NCBI RefSeq assembly: GCF_000212415.1
Contig: NC_015500.1
Span: forward strand, 2,294,001-2,358,000
Source of the DNA: Treponema brennaborense DSM 12168
Lineage (GTDB): Bacteria > Spirochaetota > Spirochaetia > Treponematales > Treponemataceae
DNA: 64,000 nt
Direction of reading: 5' to 3'
The position numbers and the translations under genes were made by a program. Each line of letters opens with the position of its first letter. The first letter of the stretch is position 1. The notes under the pieces were generated by a model that had not been told where the DNA came from, ran no database searches, and worked only from the letters and a program-made list of their open reading frames with translations. This document shows positions 52,107-60,669 of this stretch, in pieces.

Positions 52107-55100
52107 ATAATAATACCTCAATAGCAGTAGGTTTTCCTGTACTCCAAGCAGGATTATATAGGATAGAATTATTAACACTACCTAAAGTAAAATGATCAGG
52201 TTTATAAGGAACTCGAATTCTATTTCCAATTACTTCTCCATTTACATTGTCCCACCAAGAACTTCGTCCTATAGAAATTCCTAGATTTGAATATCCTATT
52301 TGTTTAAGAACCAAAGAAGACAAAGAATCTGGTTGATTTACTAATGCATTATTTGAATTAACATAATACTTTAATTCTTTTGTATCATGAGTTATAAAGC
52401 TACTAGTCGTTGCTTGATTCCAAATATCTGTAATAGTTCCTGTATCAAAAATATTACCAGTCAATAATTGTGGATAAGCTATTGTTGTCATAAAATTACA
52501 GCCCCAATTATTTATTACTGAATTTAACCCTGCATCTCCCTGTTTTAATAAGTTATCTAAAAATGGATTATTTTCATCTATGTTGAATAATTTTGTACCC
52601 ACTCCATCTTTTCCATATACTGAAAACTTATATTTGTTTTCTAGCCCAGCTGGGGTCTTTAAATCTATTATATGCTGAGTTACAAGATTACTGTATTTTT
52701 CTGCCAATATTGATGGAACTTCATGATCACGAGTAAAACCTAAATCGACTCCCCATGCTTGTGCCAATTGACTATCCACTGTATTGTTATAATATGTATT
52801 AAATATTACATCAGATACATTTAATCCAGAGGCAACCATAAAATTAAGCATCTCTATCTTTTGGCCGCCTTTTGCTGTCGACCATTTAAAATCTCTAAAG
52901 TTTGCATTTGGATTTAAAGGTTTCATGTCTACACCCGTCATTAGTCCTTGTGCAACCAAGATTTCTTCATCTGTAAATGCTGCATACGCTTTTCCACTTG
53001 TATTATTGATTATATTCAATAATCCTGTTTCAACTCCGTTTCCGCCTAATGTGTCATCCCGTGGTTTATCATGTCGTGAACCATCTACTGACACATATTT
53101 ACCGTTTTCGTCTTTCAACCAGCCTTGACCATCATTAACTAATTGTCCGCCATGGGTCATCTTCCAGTAATCCGTATCTCCCGTATTCTCCACCCAGTTA
53201 TCAATATTACCTACGGAGTAGGCCATCTCCTCTACAATTTTATTGTCCGGAGAAAGACCAAAAAGACTGTTTATAGCCGTATATGTTACAAGTCCTTGTA
53301 AATGAGCTACTCCTTCTACTCGGTTTCCATAATAATGAGTTCCTTCATGGCTTAATACAGTGCCAAGTTTGGCACTTCCGTCTTTTCCTCCTCCCAATAA
53401 AGTGTCACTTATCGTTACCGTATCACTACCTATTTCGTATTCTCCATACCCTTCTGTGTTACCATAAGATACATTAAGTTTTTCTTTCCATATATCATTT
53501 GCAAGATTTTGATTTACTATATCTTTTGTATAGCCCAACATGTTTATACTATTCAATGTGCTTGCTGTTTCTATCTTTCCGTATTTCCAGGAGCTTACCT
53601 TCGATGCTTCTTTTGCTCCTCCGGCTGCACTCATCAGATTTTGAACGCTTACGTTCATGCCTCCCATACCTATTTTACTGCTTACTCCGTTTTTTCCAAC
53701 GCTCAGTTCAAATAAACCTACTCCTTTTACACTCGCCAAGTTGAACGTCGCGTTTCCTGTCATCGCAAAACTTACCGCACTGCTCGCCACTCCTCCGGCC
53801 AATCCGTTCAGCGCTGCTATACATTGGGTATTAAAGGTGTTGCCGTTTAACGTTATTCCGTTTCCGTCACGCAGGTTTATTCCTCCCATTCCGCTTCTTA
53901 TTCCGGCACTCAATGCTCCTGACACACTGCCTGCACTCGTCCATCCGGCGTTGCCCGCTTCCCAGTTCATCCATTCCTTCGTTCCAAGCTTACTCAAGTC
54001 CAGCGCGTTCACATAATTGTTCGCCACACTTCCCGCGTAAGAGCCTGCGGCACTTATTCCCGCCTGGGCAAATATGTTCGCTGCCTTGCCGCTCTTCGAT
54101 AACGCGGCTCCTGCGGCGTTCCCCGCCCACTTCGTTACGTTTCCTACTCCCCTGTTTACCGCTTGTGTCAGTGCTTTCTTTCCCAGTTCGTTTCCTATCT
54201 GCTCTACTGTTTTATATCCTCCTCCCAAGTCCATTCCTGCAAACAATGCGTCGTCTACATATCCCAGCCACCACTGCTGGCCGGTCGCGCTTCCAACTAC
54301 TTCCAGCGCTATCTCCGTTACTTCTCTCAGTGTCGGCGCTTTCAGCCAGGAGTCGCTGTCATCCCACAGTCTTTTGTCGTATCCGGGTTTTCCCAGTTCT
54401 GCCATTCCCTGCCGCGCTTTCATACTATTCCATTGAAAGTCCAGCATTATATAGCTCATCTGTCCTCGCCCTTTTGCTTCTACGTTGCTTTCCTTGCTTT
54501 TGCTCAAATCAAGGTTTTCTCCGCTTTTTAGCTGCGCTGCGTATCCTATATGTTCTCCCAGTTCTCCGTCTCTCACCGTTACAAGGCTTTCGCTTATCTT
54601 CTGATATTCTTCTCTCTCTTTTTCACTCAATTTATCATACTCTTTGTTCTTCAGTTCTTCCAGTCTTTTCAGTTTCTCCTCGTTCTTCTGTTCCGCTTTT
54701 CCGTATTCTTCTTTGTTCTTTCCCTCTCCTACTTCTCTCGGTATTTTCCACTCTTTTACTTTTCCCTCTTCTTCTTTTCCGAATATCCTCTCTGCCCATT
54801 CTTTCATCTGTTTCTGTGCTTGCTCTATTATCAGCAGTACTTGTATTCCTTCCGCTTTCTCAATCGTTTCGTCTCTCAGTCTTTCATTCATTTCCGGCAG
54901 GGCCGTTTCATAGTATTCATATCGGTGCATTCTCTGGTTTTCCCTTACCGCTTTGAACAGTACTGCTCCTACTATCGCTTCTCTCCGGATTTCTCCGTCC
55001 ACTCGGTAGCCGTTGTTCAGCGCCAGCGTTTCTTCCCATTCTTCCATTCCTCGGTTTTCATCTTCCAGTCTTTCTCCGTACGATTCTCTTGTCTTTTCAA

Positions 55101-55443
55101 GCATTTTTCTTGCCTGCTGCGCTGCAAGTCTTCCGGCGCTTTCTTCCAGTTCTTCCCGAATTCCTTCCACTACCTGTTTCGCTTTTACGTATTCTTCACT
55201 GGCTGTTTCTTTTCTCTCTACTCCTCTTTTCACCACGTTTCCCGCATTTTTTCCTCTTCCTTCTATGTCTCCCGCATATTTCATCAGTTCTGCCAGTTTC
55301 GTTCCTTCAAGCAGTTCTCCTGTGTATTTTTTTATGTCTATTTCCCTCTTTTTCATTTTTCCTATTTCTTTCGTTTGTTTCAGCGTTTCTTCTATCGTTT
55401 TCTCTACGTTTATTTCGCTCTTTCCTGCTGCCTCAAGTCGCAA
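52096..55443 (-). CDS. Large tip protein with HExxH motif and C39/papain-like C-terminus (copy B)
   Basis: 1115 residues from a TTG at 55443 without a ribosome-binding site; no ATG or GTG is available before an in-frame stop near 55497, so the gene is probably cut at its 5' end. Residues 1-335 are a charged coiled coil and 341-520 the module shared with copy A. HEGTH (699-703) with further Glu and His downstream resembles a zinc metalloprotease site. The last 140 residues hold NNWGCNFMTTIAY (Cys982) and PDHFTLG..ILYNPAW (His1084, Asn1097), a Cys-His-Asn order like C39 or the Borrelia DUF261 proteins. The end overlaps the SH3b partner gene. No signal peptide. Confidence 0.72.
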   Translation of the reverse strand: MRLEAAGKSEINVEKTIEETLKQTKEIGKMKKREIDIKKYTGELLEGTKLAELMKYAGDIEGRGKNAGNVVKRGVERKETASEEYVKAKQVVEGIREELEESAGRLAAQQARKMLEKTRESYGERLEDENRGMEEWEETLALNNGYRVDGEIRREAIVGAVLFKAVRENQRMHRYEYYETALPEMNERLRDETIEKAEGIQVLLIIEQAQKQMKEWAERIFGKEEEGKVKEWKIPREVGEGKNKEEYGKAEQKNEEKLKRLEELKNKEYDKLSEKEREEYQKISESLVTVRDGELGEHIGYAAQLKSGENLDLSKSKESNVEAKGRGQMSYIMLDFQWNSMKARQGMAELGKPGYDKRLWDDSDSWLKAPTLREVTEIALEVVGSATGQQWWLGYVDDALFAGMDLGGGYKTVEQIGNELGKKALTQAVNRGVGNVTKWAGNAAGAALSKSGKAANIFAQAGISAAGSYAGSVANNYVNALDLSKLGTKEWMNWEAGNAGWTSAGSVSGALSAGIRSGMGGINLRDGNGITLNGNTFNTQCIAALNGLAGGVASSAVSFAMTGNATFNLASVKGVGLFELSVGKNGVSSKIGMGGMNVSVQNLMSAAGGAKEASKVSSWKYGKIETASTLNSINMLGYTKDIVNQNLANDIWKEKLNVSYGNTEGYGEYEIGSDTVTISDTLLGGGKDGSAKLGTVLSHEGTHYYGNRVEGVAHLQGLVTYTAINSLFGLSPDNKIVEEMAYSVGNIDNWVENTGDTDYWKMTHGGQLVNDGQGWLKDENGKYVSVDGSRHDKPRDDTLGGNGVETGLLNIINNTSGKAYAAFTDEEILVAQGLMTGVDMKPLNPNANFRDFKWSTAKGGQKIEMLNFMVASGLNVSDVIFNTYYNNTVDSQLAQAWGVDLGFTRDHEVPSILAEKYSNLVTQHIIDLKTPAGLENKYKFSVYGKDGVGTKLFNIDENNPFLDNLLKQGDAGLNSVINNWGCNFMTTIAYPQLLTGNIFDTGTITDIWNQATTSSFITHDTKELKYYVNSNNALVNQPDSLSSLVLKQIGYSNLGISIGRSSWWDNVNGEVIGNRIRVPYKPDHFTLGSVNNSILYNPAWSTGKPTAIEVLLYGK
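53884..54432 (-). repeat. Module repeat, copy B (549 bp, shared with 50517-51065)
   Basis: Encodes residues 338-520 of the 1115-aa protein and matches 50517-51065 almost base for base. Flanks differ on both sides. Confidence 0.9.
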
Positions 55444-55788
55444 TCCGGCTTTCGCCGTCTTGCTTACCGAGTTTAGAAGCCTCTCTGCGCTCGGTTTCTA
55501 AACTCGCCTGTTCTAACATTTATTTCGTCAATCGATCAACATTTTTCTTCTTTCTTTTTTGGGGCGTTGCAGAAAAAAGGCCTATTTCTTTCTTTTTCAC
55601 GGTCTTCTTTAATCCGAACGACAACTTTAATTATATCGTCACATGCCGTGAGCTGCCTGCCTTTTTCCTGCCGGGTGTTTCAGGGCTTCGCGCTCTCGCG
55701 CTCCGTAGAATGCGGCTTTCCCGCATTCTATGCTTCGCACCCTTTCACCCCCTAACGCGGATGCTATGCTAAAAAACACAGTGTTCCC
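55436..55788 (-). repeat. Upstream cassette repeat, copy B (353 bp, shared with 51065-51409)
   Basis: Same content as copy A, including the inverted repeat gagtttagaa (55469-55478) / ttctaaactc (55496-55505). Its left end includes the first codons of the 1115-aa frame; reading back from there, sequence that looks coding (AERLLNSVSKTAKAGLRLEA) reaches a stop inside the inverted repeat. Confidence 0.9.
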
Positions 55789-55796
55789 CGGAGAAG

Positions 55797-55904
55797 TTAA
55801 TTGTGAATAGGTTGTTGTATACCAAATCTGACAACCAAAACTCCCCCGATATAACCACCACTACTCAATGAATCTGCATTAGTTTTTCTCTCCTCAAACC
55901 AGAA
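55797..55904 (-). pseudogene. Relic of a gene 3' end (tip-type) beside the cassette repeat
   Basis: 35 codons without a start (FWFEERKTNADSLSSGGYIG, then GVLVVRFGIQQPIHN) run into a TAA right beside the 350-bp repeat. Composition is protein-like. It is probably the leftover C-terminus of a lost gene in the cassette array; family unknown. The rest of 55789-55957 is AT-rich without a gene. Confidence 0.35.
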
Positions 55905-55957
55905 TTAGTTAACAATTACTCAATATCTTTTGTTACTTTTAAGTTATGAAATCTCCT

Positions 55958-57241
55958 TTATCTAGATGTAAAAGTACATATAATTTTCATTAATTTATTA
56001 TCTTCAAAAGTAAAGTTACATACAAATGTAAATAACCCATCTTTTACTGTATAAGAAACAATATCAGAATTTACTTTATCTGCTTTACCTAATACATTAA
56101 ATATATCTTGTTTATCCATTCCAATTCTTATTTCTGGTAGCAAAAACTCATTTCCAACAACCTCGATTTTATTTTTTTCATGGTAAAATAGATTACCTTT
56201 AAAATCAGAAATTACACCGTCCTCCGTTTTTCTTTGCAGTCCCCGTGTTAATAATGCATTCTGCTGATAAAAATAAATATCATAAATAATATCATATTTG
56301 TTTTTTATTTTTTGAATAAAGATTCCACTAAACGATAAATTATATATAGAAACATTTCCCATTTCTTTGTTTATTATTGCTAATAGATTTGCTTCATTCT
56401 CATAAATGATCTTTTCTTCTATTTCTTTTTCTTTCATTATTTCACTAAAATAATCAGATGTTATTGTACGAATTTCCTGAAAATCATCATTTATTTCTTT
56501 TTCATAATTTTTGTTATACAATAGTTTTATTTTTGATATTTCTACTTTTTGCATTTCACTTTCGATTGTTAGACCATCTATGGCTTGTTCAACTGCATCA
56601 TATTTTATATCCAAAAAGGCTCCATAAATCCAGCCGTCAGGATAACCGTCCGTTTCAACTTTATACCAATAGTCGTTCATGTTGGCTATTTTTTGTTTGT
56701 CAGCAGTTTTGTCTTTTATTCTCACTTTATCACCAGTATTAAGAAATCCCCATGTATCACTTTGTAAATTTGGCTTAGTTCTAAGTCGTACTCGTGTATC
56801 GTTAAGGAGAGCATAATTTTGTGGTATTTTTGCGGGGCCTGAGAGGCGATAATAGAGATTTTCCTTACCATATACAATACCTGTACCATCTAAATCACCC
56901 ATTAAATACATAGTATCTTCATCAAGGAATATACAATCTATTACCCTATACCAACCTGTTTCTTTCCCTTCAACTGAGATTGTTATTTCAATTGTGTTAT
57001 TTGATTTTATCAAATATTCGTCAATTTTCCAGGCTCTAGTCTCTATATTTTGAAAAATTCCATTTGAAATATCAAATCTTAGGCTCCAGGCATATCTACC
57101 TAGTTGTTTGTGTTTGTTTTCCATAAGATATTTATATATATCCTCAGCAGCCCAACAACTCCCATCAATCGTTTTAATATCATAACCAAAACATAACACT
57201 TGAATAAAAATAAATATCACAAAAAAAAGATTACGTTTCAT
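55958..57241 (-). CDS. Exported SH3b-domain protein with an extra C-terminal domain
   Basis: 427 residues; GAGG lies 8 nt before the ATG. Signal peptide MKRNLFFVIFIFIQVLCFG. N-terminal unknown domain (20-130), SH3b near 140-215 (NDTRVRLRTKPNLQSDTWGFLNTGDKVRI..DYWYKVETDGYPDGWIYGAFLDI), then a 200-residue helical/beta region ending in a fold like outer-membrane small lipoproteins (EIRIGMDKQDIFNVLGKADKV..YTVKDGLFTFVCNFTFEDNKLMKI). The SH3b part is closest to the partner at 51414. It follows the lipoprotein gene that bears a tip fragment by 5 bp. Confidence 0.72.
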   Translation of the reverse strand: MKRNLFFVIFIFIQVLCFGYDIKTIDGSCWAAEDIYKYLMENKHKQLGRYAWSLRFDISNGIFQNIETRAWKIDEYLIKSNNTIEITISVEGKETGWYRVIDCIFLDEDTMYLMGDLDGTGIVYGKENLYYRLSGPAKIPQNYALLNDTRVRLRTKPNLQSDTWGFLNTGDKVRIKDKTADKQKIANMNDYWYKVETDGYPDGWIYGAFLDIKYDAVEQAIDGLTIESEMQKVEISKIKLLYNKNYEKEINDDFQEIRTITSDYFSEIMKEKEIEEKIIYENEANLLAIINKEMGNVSIYNLSFSGIFIQKIKNKYDIIYDIYFYQQNALLTRGLQRKTEDGVISDFKGNLFYHEKNKIEVVGNEFLLPEIRIGMDKQDIFNVLGKADKVNSDIVSYTVKDGLFTFVCNFTFEDNKLMKIICTFTSR

Positions 57242-57246
57242 TTTTT

Positions 57247-57570
57247 CTACCTCTTATTAATAAAGATCGGCGTGTAACTTTGATTACCAGTAGCCCAACC
57301 AGGATTGTATAAAATATTATTCATAAAACCACCTGTCGTAAAATGATCATACTTTATTTTATATGGAACTCGAATTCTATTTCCGATTAATTCCATGTTT
57401 TTATATTTTTGATATCCAAATTGATTATTGTTAATTAAGCTTTCTAGTGATTCTATTTCTGTATCGTTCTTTATAACAATATTTTCATCTGGTTTTTTCT
57501 TTGTGCAACTTAGACAAAGAGTTCCAACGAGCAGTATAAGGAATATCTTCGTTATAATGAGTTTATTCAT
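57247..57570 (-). CDS. Small lipoprotein fused to the end of a C39-like tip
   Basis: 107 residues. The lipoprotein signal peptide (ITKIFLILLVGTLCLSC, Cys near residue 22) is followed by an acidic linker and a C-terminal stretch IGNRIRVPYKIKYDHFTTGG, FMNNILYNPGWATG. This is the same as the last 45 residues of the 1115-aa protein (GNRIRVPYKPDHFTLG..ILYNPAW), with the catalytic-type His and Asn but without the Cys half. It looks like a tip truncated from the front and joined to a lipoprotein leader, followed by the matching SH3b gene. Confidence 0.65.
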   Translation of the reverse strand: MNKLIITKIFLILLVGTLCLSCTKKKPDENIVIKNDTEIESLESLINNNQFGYQKYKNMELIGNRIRVPYKIKYDHFTTGGFMNNILYNPGWATGNQSYTPIFINKR

Positions 57571-57710
57571 AAATCATCTCCTTCTTATATATATTATAAA
57601 AATAAGTCGGGTCATACACTGTCTGCTGTTTCCATAGCTGCTTCACTACCATGAATCACCTGGGAAATAAATAAACCTACGGCCGGCAACCGGTTTTGAT
57701 ATACCGAACA

Positions 57711-57746
57711 TCAGTTTTCTATATCCAGATATTTACCGTAGACCCA
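57711..57746 (-). pseudogene. 36-bp exact remnant of an SH3b partner gene end
   Basis: Identical to 51414-51449, the last 12 codons (WVYGKYLDIEN and stop) of the 230-aa SH3b gene. It directly follows the stop of the glycan-binding-type gene at 57752. The rest of 57571-57710 holds no gene. Confidence 0.75.
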
Positions 57747-57751
57747 ACCTA

Positions 57752-58702
57752 CTACTCATTCTCATATTTAGTAATGACTGCTGTTATACAGGTGTCATCC
57801 CATTTTTCACCTTTATATACTTCTTTTATTGTAAATTTGACTCTATCTACTGCACTTGGAAAATTGATTTCTGCAAAGTGTACATAATCTTCAAAGGTAT
57901 ATTCAAATTCAAAAGGATTATTTTCATCTAATGATGTTATTACTGCTGTTTTTACTCTGTTGTTTGCTTTATATAAATATCTTTTAAATAAATCTACATA
58001 CCCATTTAATACTACTAGATTATCTTTTGGTTCTGTAAATTCTATTGTTAAGTATTCACCGATTCCTGAAGAATTATTTACTTTACCGGCTACCCATGGA
58101 TTATGCCTAATCCAAGTAGGATGTGCTCCATCAATAAATAAACAATTTAGTATTTCTGGTTTATACTCTATTAATCCTGATTTTGTTTTTTCTATTAAAT
58201 ATGACGATGCCTTAATATTTTTAATATCAAAATTTTCTAAAAACAATTGAGCACCTACTGCATCAGTAGGTTTTGAAACCTCTTTTATTAATTCTTCATA
58301 TGAATAGGTTTTAACAACCTCAATTGTATTTCGTATTTGAGACAAAAAACTTTCCCCTGGAATTTTAGAAAACTTTGCAGTAGACACATCTATAGAAGAA
58401 TCAAACAAACAAAAATAATTACCACCTTGTATAGTATAAGGTTTATCAATAACAGAACTGTCGTCATATTTAATAAACAAAGGCAAAACTACATTACACT
58501 GTTGCCAACCGTTTTGAAGTGTATCAATATTATTTTTTGATATGACAACAGAATGGGTACCACCATAATACCATTCAATTCGATGTCCATTTTCTATGTT
58601 AAACACTCTAAATGTTTTACTGGTAAAAGTTTGTAATTCTTCTGAAACTATAAAAAATGAAATTAATAATAACATAAAAGAAAGTAAAATTCTTTTCTTC
58701 AT
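57752..58702 (-). CDS. Exported NADase-type glycan-binding-domain protein
   Basis: 316 residues. Signal peptide MKKRILLSFMLLLISFFIVS. The C-terminal half (about 190-310) has the pattern of the NADase-type glycan-binding (discoidin-like) domain: WVAGKVNNSSGIGEYLTIEF, then LNGYVDLFKRYLYKANNRVK and FTIKEVYKGEKWDDTCITAV. The N-terminal half is unknown. Related to the IS-interrupted gene at 45660-47577. It begins only 3 nt after the paaK stop, so it may be read from the metabolic operon; it marks the right edge of the accessory island. Confidence 0.75.
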   Translation of the reverse strand: MKKRILLSFMLLLISFFIVSEELQTFTSKTFRVFNIENGHRIEWYYGGTHSVVISKNNIDTLQNGWQQCNVVLPLFIKYDDSSVIDKPYTIQGGNYFCLFDSSIDVSTAKFSKIPGESFLSQIRNTIEVVKTYSYEELIKEVSKPTDAVGAQLFLENFDIKNIKASSYLIEKTKSGLIEYKPEILNCLFIDGAHPTWIRHNPWVAGKVNNSSGIGEYLTIEFTEPKDNLVVLNGYVDLFKRYLYKANNRVKTAVITSLDENNPFEFEYTFEDYVHFAEINFPSAVDRVKFTIKEVYKGEKWDDTCITAVITKYENE

Positions 58703-58705
58703 AAA

Positions 58706-60028
58706 TTATCTACATTCGTTTTTGCGACGGTCTTCCACACGCTTCGCCTTTCCTTCGGCAACGGGCATGGAACCGGGTTCTTTCAGCTCGACCGCGGGAT
58801 TGATCGTGATAAGCGCGGAAAGTTCCGCCTTGATTTTATCGCGGAGCGCGTTCAGCACGCGCGCGTCGTCGGCAAACATTTCGGGCGTAACTTCCGTCTG
58901 AACGATGAGCCGGTCGAGCACGCCGTGTTTTTCTACTATTATAAGATAATTGGCGCCGACGCCGTGCATTTTCAGCAGCACCTCTTCAATCTGACTGGGA
59001 AACACGTTGACGCCGTTGATAATAAGCATATCGTCGGTACGCCCCGTAAAACGGGCGATGCGCCGGTGCGTGCGGCCGCACGGACACGGTTCGGTAACGA
59101 CGCGCGTCAAATCGCGCGTGCGGTACCGTAAAAGCGGCATCGCGTCGCGGTGCAGGATCGTCATCACCAGTTCGCCGATTTCTCCGTCGGGAACGGGCTC
59201 AAGCGTATCGGGATCGATTATTTCCATTATATAGCGGTCTTCCCACACGTGCATACCTTGCCGGAAAACGCATTCAAACGCGGTACCCGGCCCGTTCAGC
59301 TCGCTCATACCGTAACAGTTGTAAACTTCAATGCCGAGTTTATCCTGAATCTTGCAGCGCAGCTCCTCCGAATGCGGTTCCGCTCCGGTAACAGCCAGGC
59401 GCCAGGCAAAATCGCTGCGCGCGAAGCCGGATTCTTCTATCGCGGCGTGCAGATGCAGCAGATAACTGGGCGTCGCGTGCGTAACGGTCGTTCCGAAATC
59501 TTTCATGAACTTTATCTGGCGCAGCGTGTTGCCCGAACCGGTGGGAATCATCGTCATACCGAGCCGTTCCGCCCCGTAATGAAACCCGAGTCCGCCGGTA
59601 AAAAGCCCGTACGTCATCATATTCTGGCACGTGTCGCTCTTCGTGCAGCCTGCGGCGGCAAGAGAGCGCGCCATCGTGTCGGACGCCATATCAAGGTCGC
59701 GCTGAGTCAAATAAATGACGGTCGGCGTGCCGGTCGTACCGCTCGACGCGTGAATGCGGACGAGCTCGTCTTTGGGAACGGCGAGCATACCGAACGGATA
59801 CGCTTCCCGCAAATCCGTCTTGGTGGTGAACGGAAGCCGCCGCAAATCGTCGAGCGATTTAATCGACTGCGCTCCCGTAACGCCGGCCGCGCGTAAGCGA
59901 TCTTTATAGAACGACGTACGCAGCGCGTGATCAACCTGCACGCGAAGCCGCTCCAGCTGCAACGCGCGCAAATCTTCACGGCTCATCGTTTCGTTTTTTT
60001 TATCCCAAAAAGGTATTTCCCGATTCAT
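58706..60028 (-). CDS. paaK: Phenylacetate-CoA ligase
   Basis: 440 residues, the usual PaaK length. The AMP-binding P-loop IHASSGTTGTPTVIYL is near 91-106, with YNCYGMSELNGPG, RYRTRDLTRV and the C-terminal GRTDDMLIINGVNVFPSQIEE hinge. It activates phenylacetate or other aryl acids to CoA thioesters with ATP. Directly downstream of iorA-iorB, the common archaeal/bacterial pairing for aromatic amino-acid fermentation, where it may run toward ATP formation. GGAG lies 5 nt before the ATG, supplied by a spacer motif shared with other loci. Confidence 0.93.
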   Translation of the reverse strand: MNREIPFWDKKNETMSREDLRALQLERLRVQVDHALRTSFYKDRLRAAGVTGAQSIKSLDDLRRLPFTTKTDLREAYPFGMLAVPKDELVRIHASSGTTGTPTVIYLTQRDLDMASDTMARSLAAAGCTKSDTCQNMMTYGLFTGGLGFHYGAERLGMTMIPTGSGNTLRQIKFMKDFGTTVTHATPSYLLHLHAAIEESGFARSDFAWRLAVTGAEPHSEELRCKIQDKLGIEVYNCYGMSELNGPGTAFECVFRQGMHVWEDRYIMEIIDPDTLEPVPDGEIGELVMTILHRDAMPLLRYRTRDLTRVVTEPCPCGRTHRRIARFTGRTDDMLIINGVNVFPSQIEEVLLKMHGVGANYLIIVEKHGVLDRLIVQTEVTPEMFADDARVLNALRDKIKAELSALITINPAVELKEPGSMPVAEGKAKRVEDRRKNECR

Positions 60029-60032
60029 ACAG

Positions 60033-60083
60033 ACTCCTATAAAAAGTCACTGCGGCACCATTACGCCGCACCTTTCATGCAGA
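60033..60083 (-). repeat. Short hairpin element supplying the paaK ribosome-binding site
   Basis: On the minus strand: GGTGCGGC, six bases, GTGCCGC (stem), then GACTTTTTATAGGAGT (60033-60048) and the paaK ATG. The 16-nt end matches the 152-bp repeats and the murJ-aminopeptidase spacer. AGAAGTCTGCATGAA before the hairpin and AGGAGTCTGTATGAA after it form an imperfect direct repeat of the gene start. Confidence 0.6.
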
Positions 60084-60086
60084 CTT

Positions 60087-60653
60087 CTATTCCGTATACG
60101 CCGAACGCAGTGCGGTGATATTGATGCAGGCAAGCTGCGGATCTTTACGGCCGAAGCGTTCGGACACGGCTTTTTCCACCGTTTCGATGGAAATGGGAAT
60201 ATGACCGAGCGCCGCGCCCACGAGCACCATGTTTTCGGCTTTGATATTTCCCGCTTGTTTGGCAAGTTCCGCGGATTCAACGATGCGGCTGCCCGGAATC
60301 GCGCGGATCGCTTCGTACACCGATTCCAATTCGGGATAATTGGGAATATTGACGAACGCTTCCGCCGCGGTAATCAGCGCGCCGTCGGGAGCAAGCCACG
60401 ACAAATACCGTAAACTTTCAACCGGTTCCATCGACAGAATCATATCCGCACACCCGCAGGGAATCAAATCCCCCGCGATCGGGGCGTCGGATATGCGCAG
60501 ATGCGCCTGTACGCCGCCGCCGCGCTGACTCATTCCGTGTACTTCGGACTGGCGCACGTAAAGCCCTTCGTTCATCGCCGCCGTTGCAATAACGGCTGCA
60601 ATCGATAAAACACCCTGACCGCCGACCCCGGCAAGCAATATATCGTATTTCAT
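60087..60653 (-). CDS. iorB: Indolepyruvate oxidoreductase, beta subunit
   Basis: 188 residues from ATG 60653 (AAGGA 7 nt upstream). ILLAGVGGQGVLSIAAVIATAAMNEG and VRQSEVHGMSQRGGGVQAHLRIS are the gamma/beta-type domain of 2-oxoacid:ferredoxin oxidoreductases, as in IorB. With IorA it oxidatively decarboxylates indolepyruvate and other aryl pyruvates to aryl-acetyl-CoA. It starts 16 nt after iorA. Confidence 0.94.
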   Translation of the reverse strand: MKYDILLAGVGGQGVLSIAAVIATAAMNEGLYVRQSEVHGMSQRGGGVQAHLRISDAPIAGDLIPCGCADMILSMEPVESLRYLSWLAPDGALITAAEAFVNIPNYPELESVYEAIRAIPGSRIVESAELAKQAGNIKAENMVLVGAALGHIPISIETVEKAVSERFGRKDPQLACINITALRSAYTE

Positions 60654-60669
60654 AATCAAGTCCTTCTTA

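Noticed and set aside
54550-55476. A 308-codon plus-strand frame rich in Phe, Ser and Leu
   Set aside because: It is the reverse of the Glu/Lys-rich coiled coil of the 1115-aa protein; the composition is explained by that.
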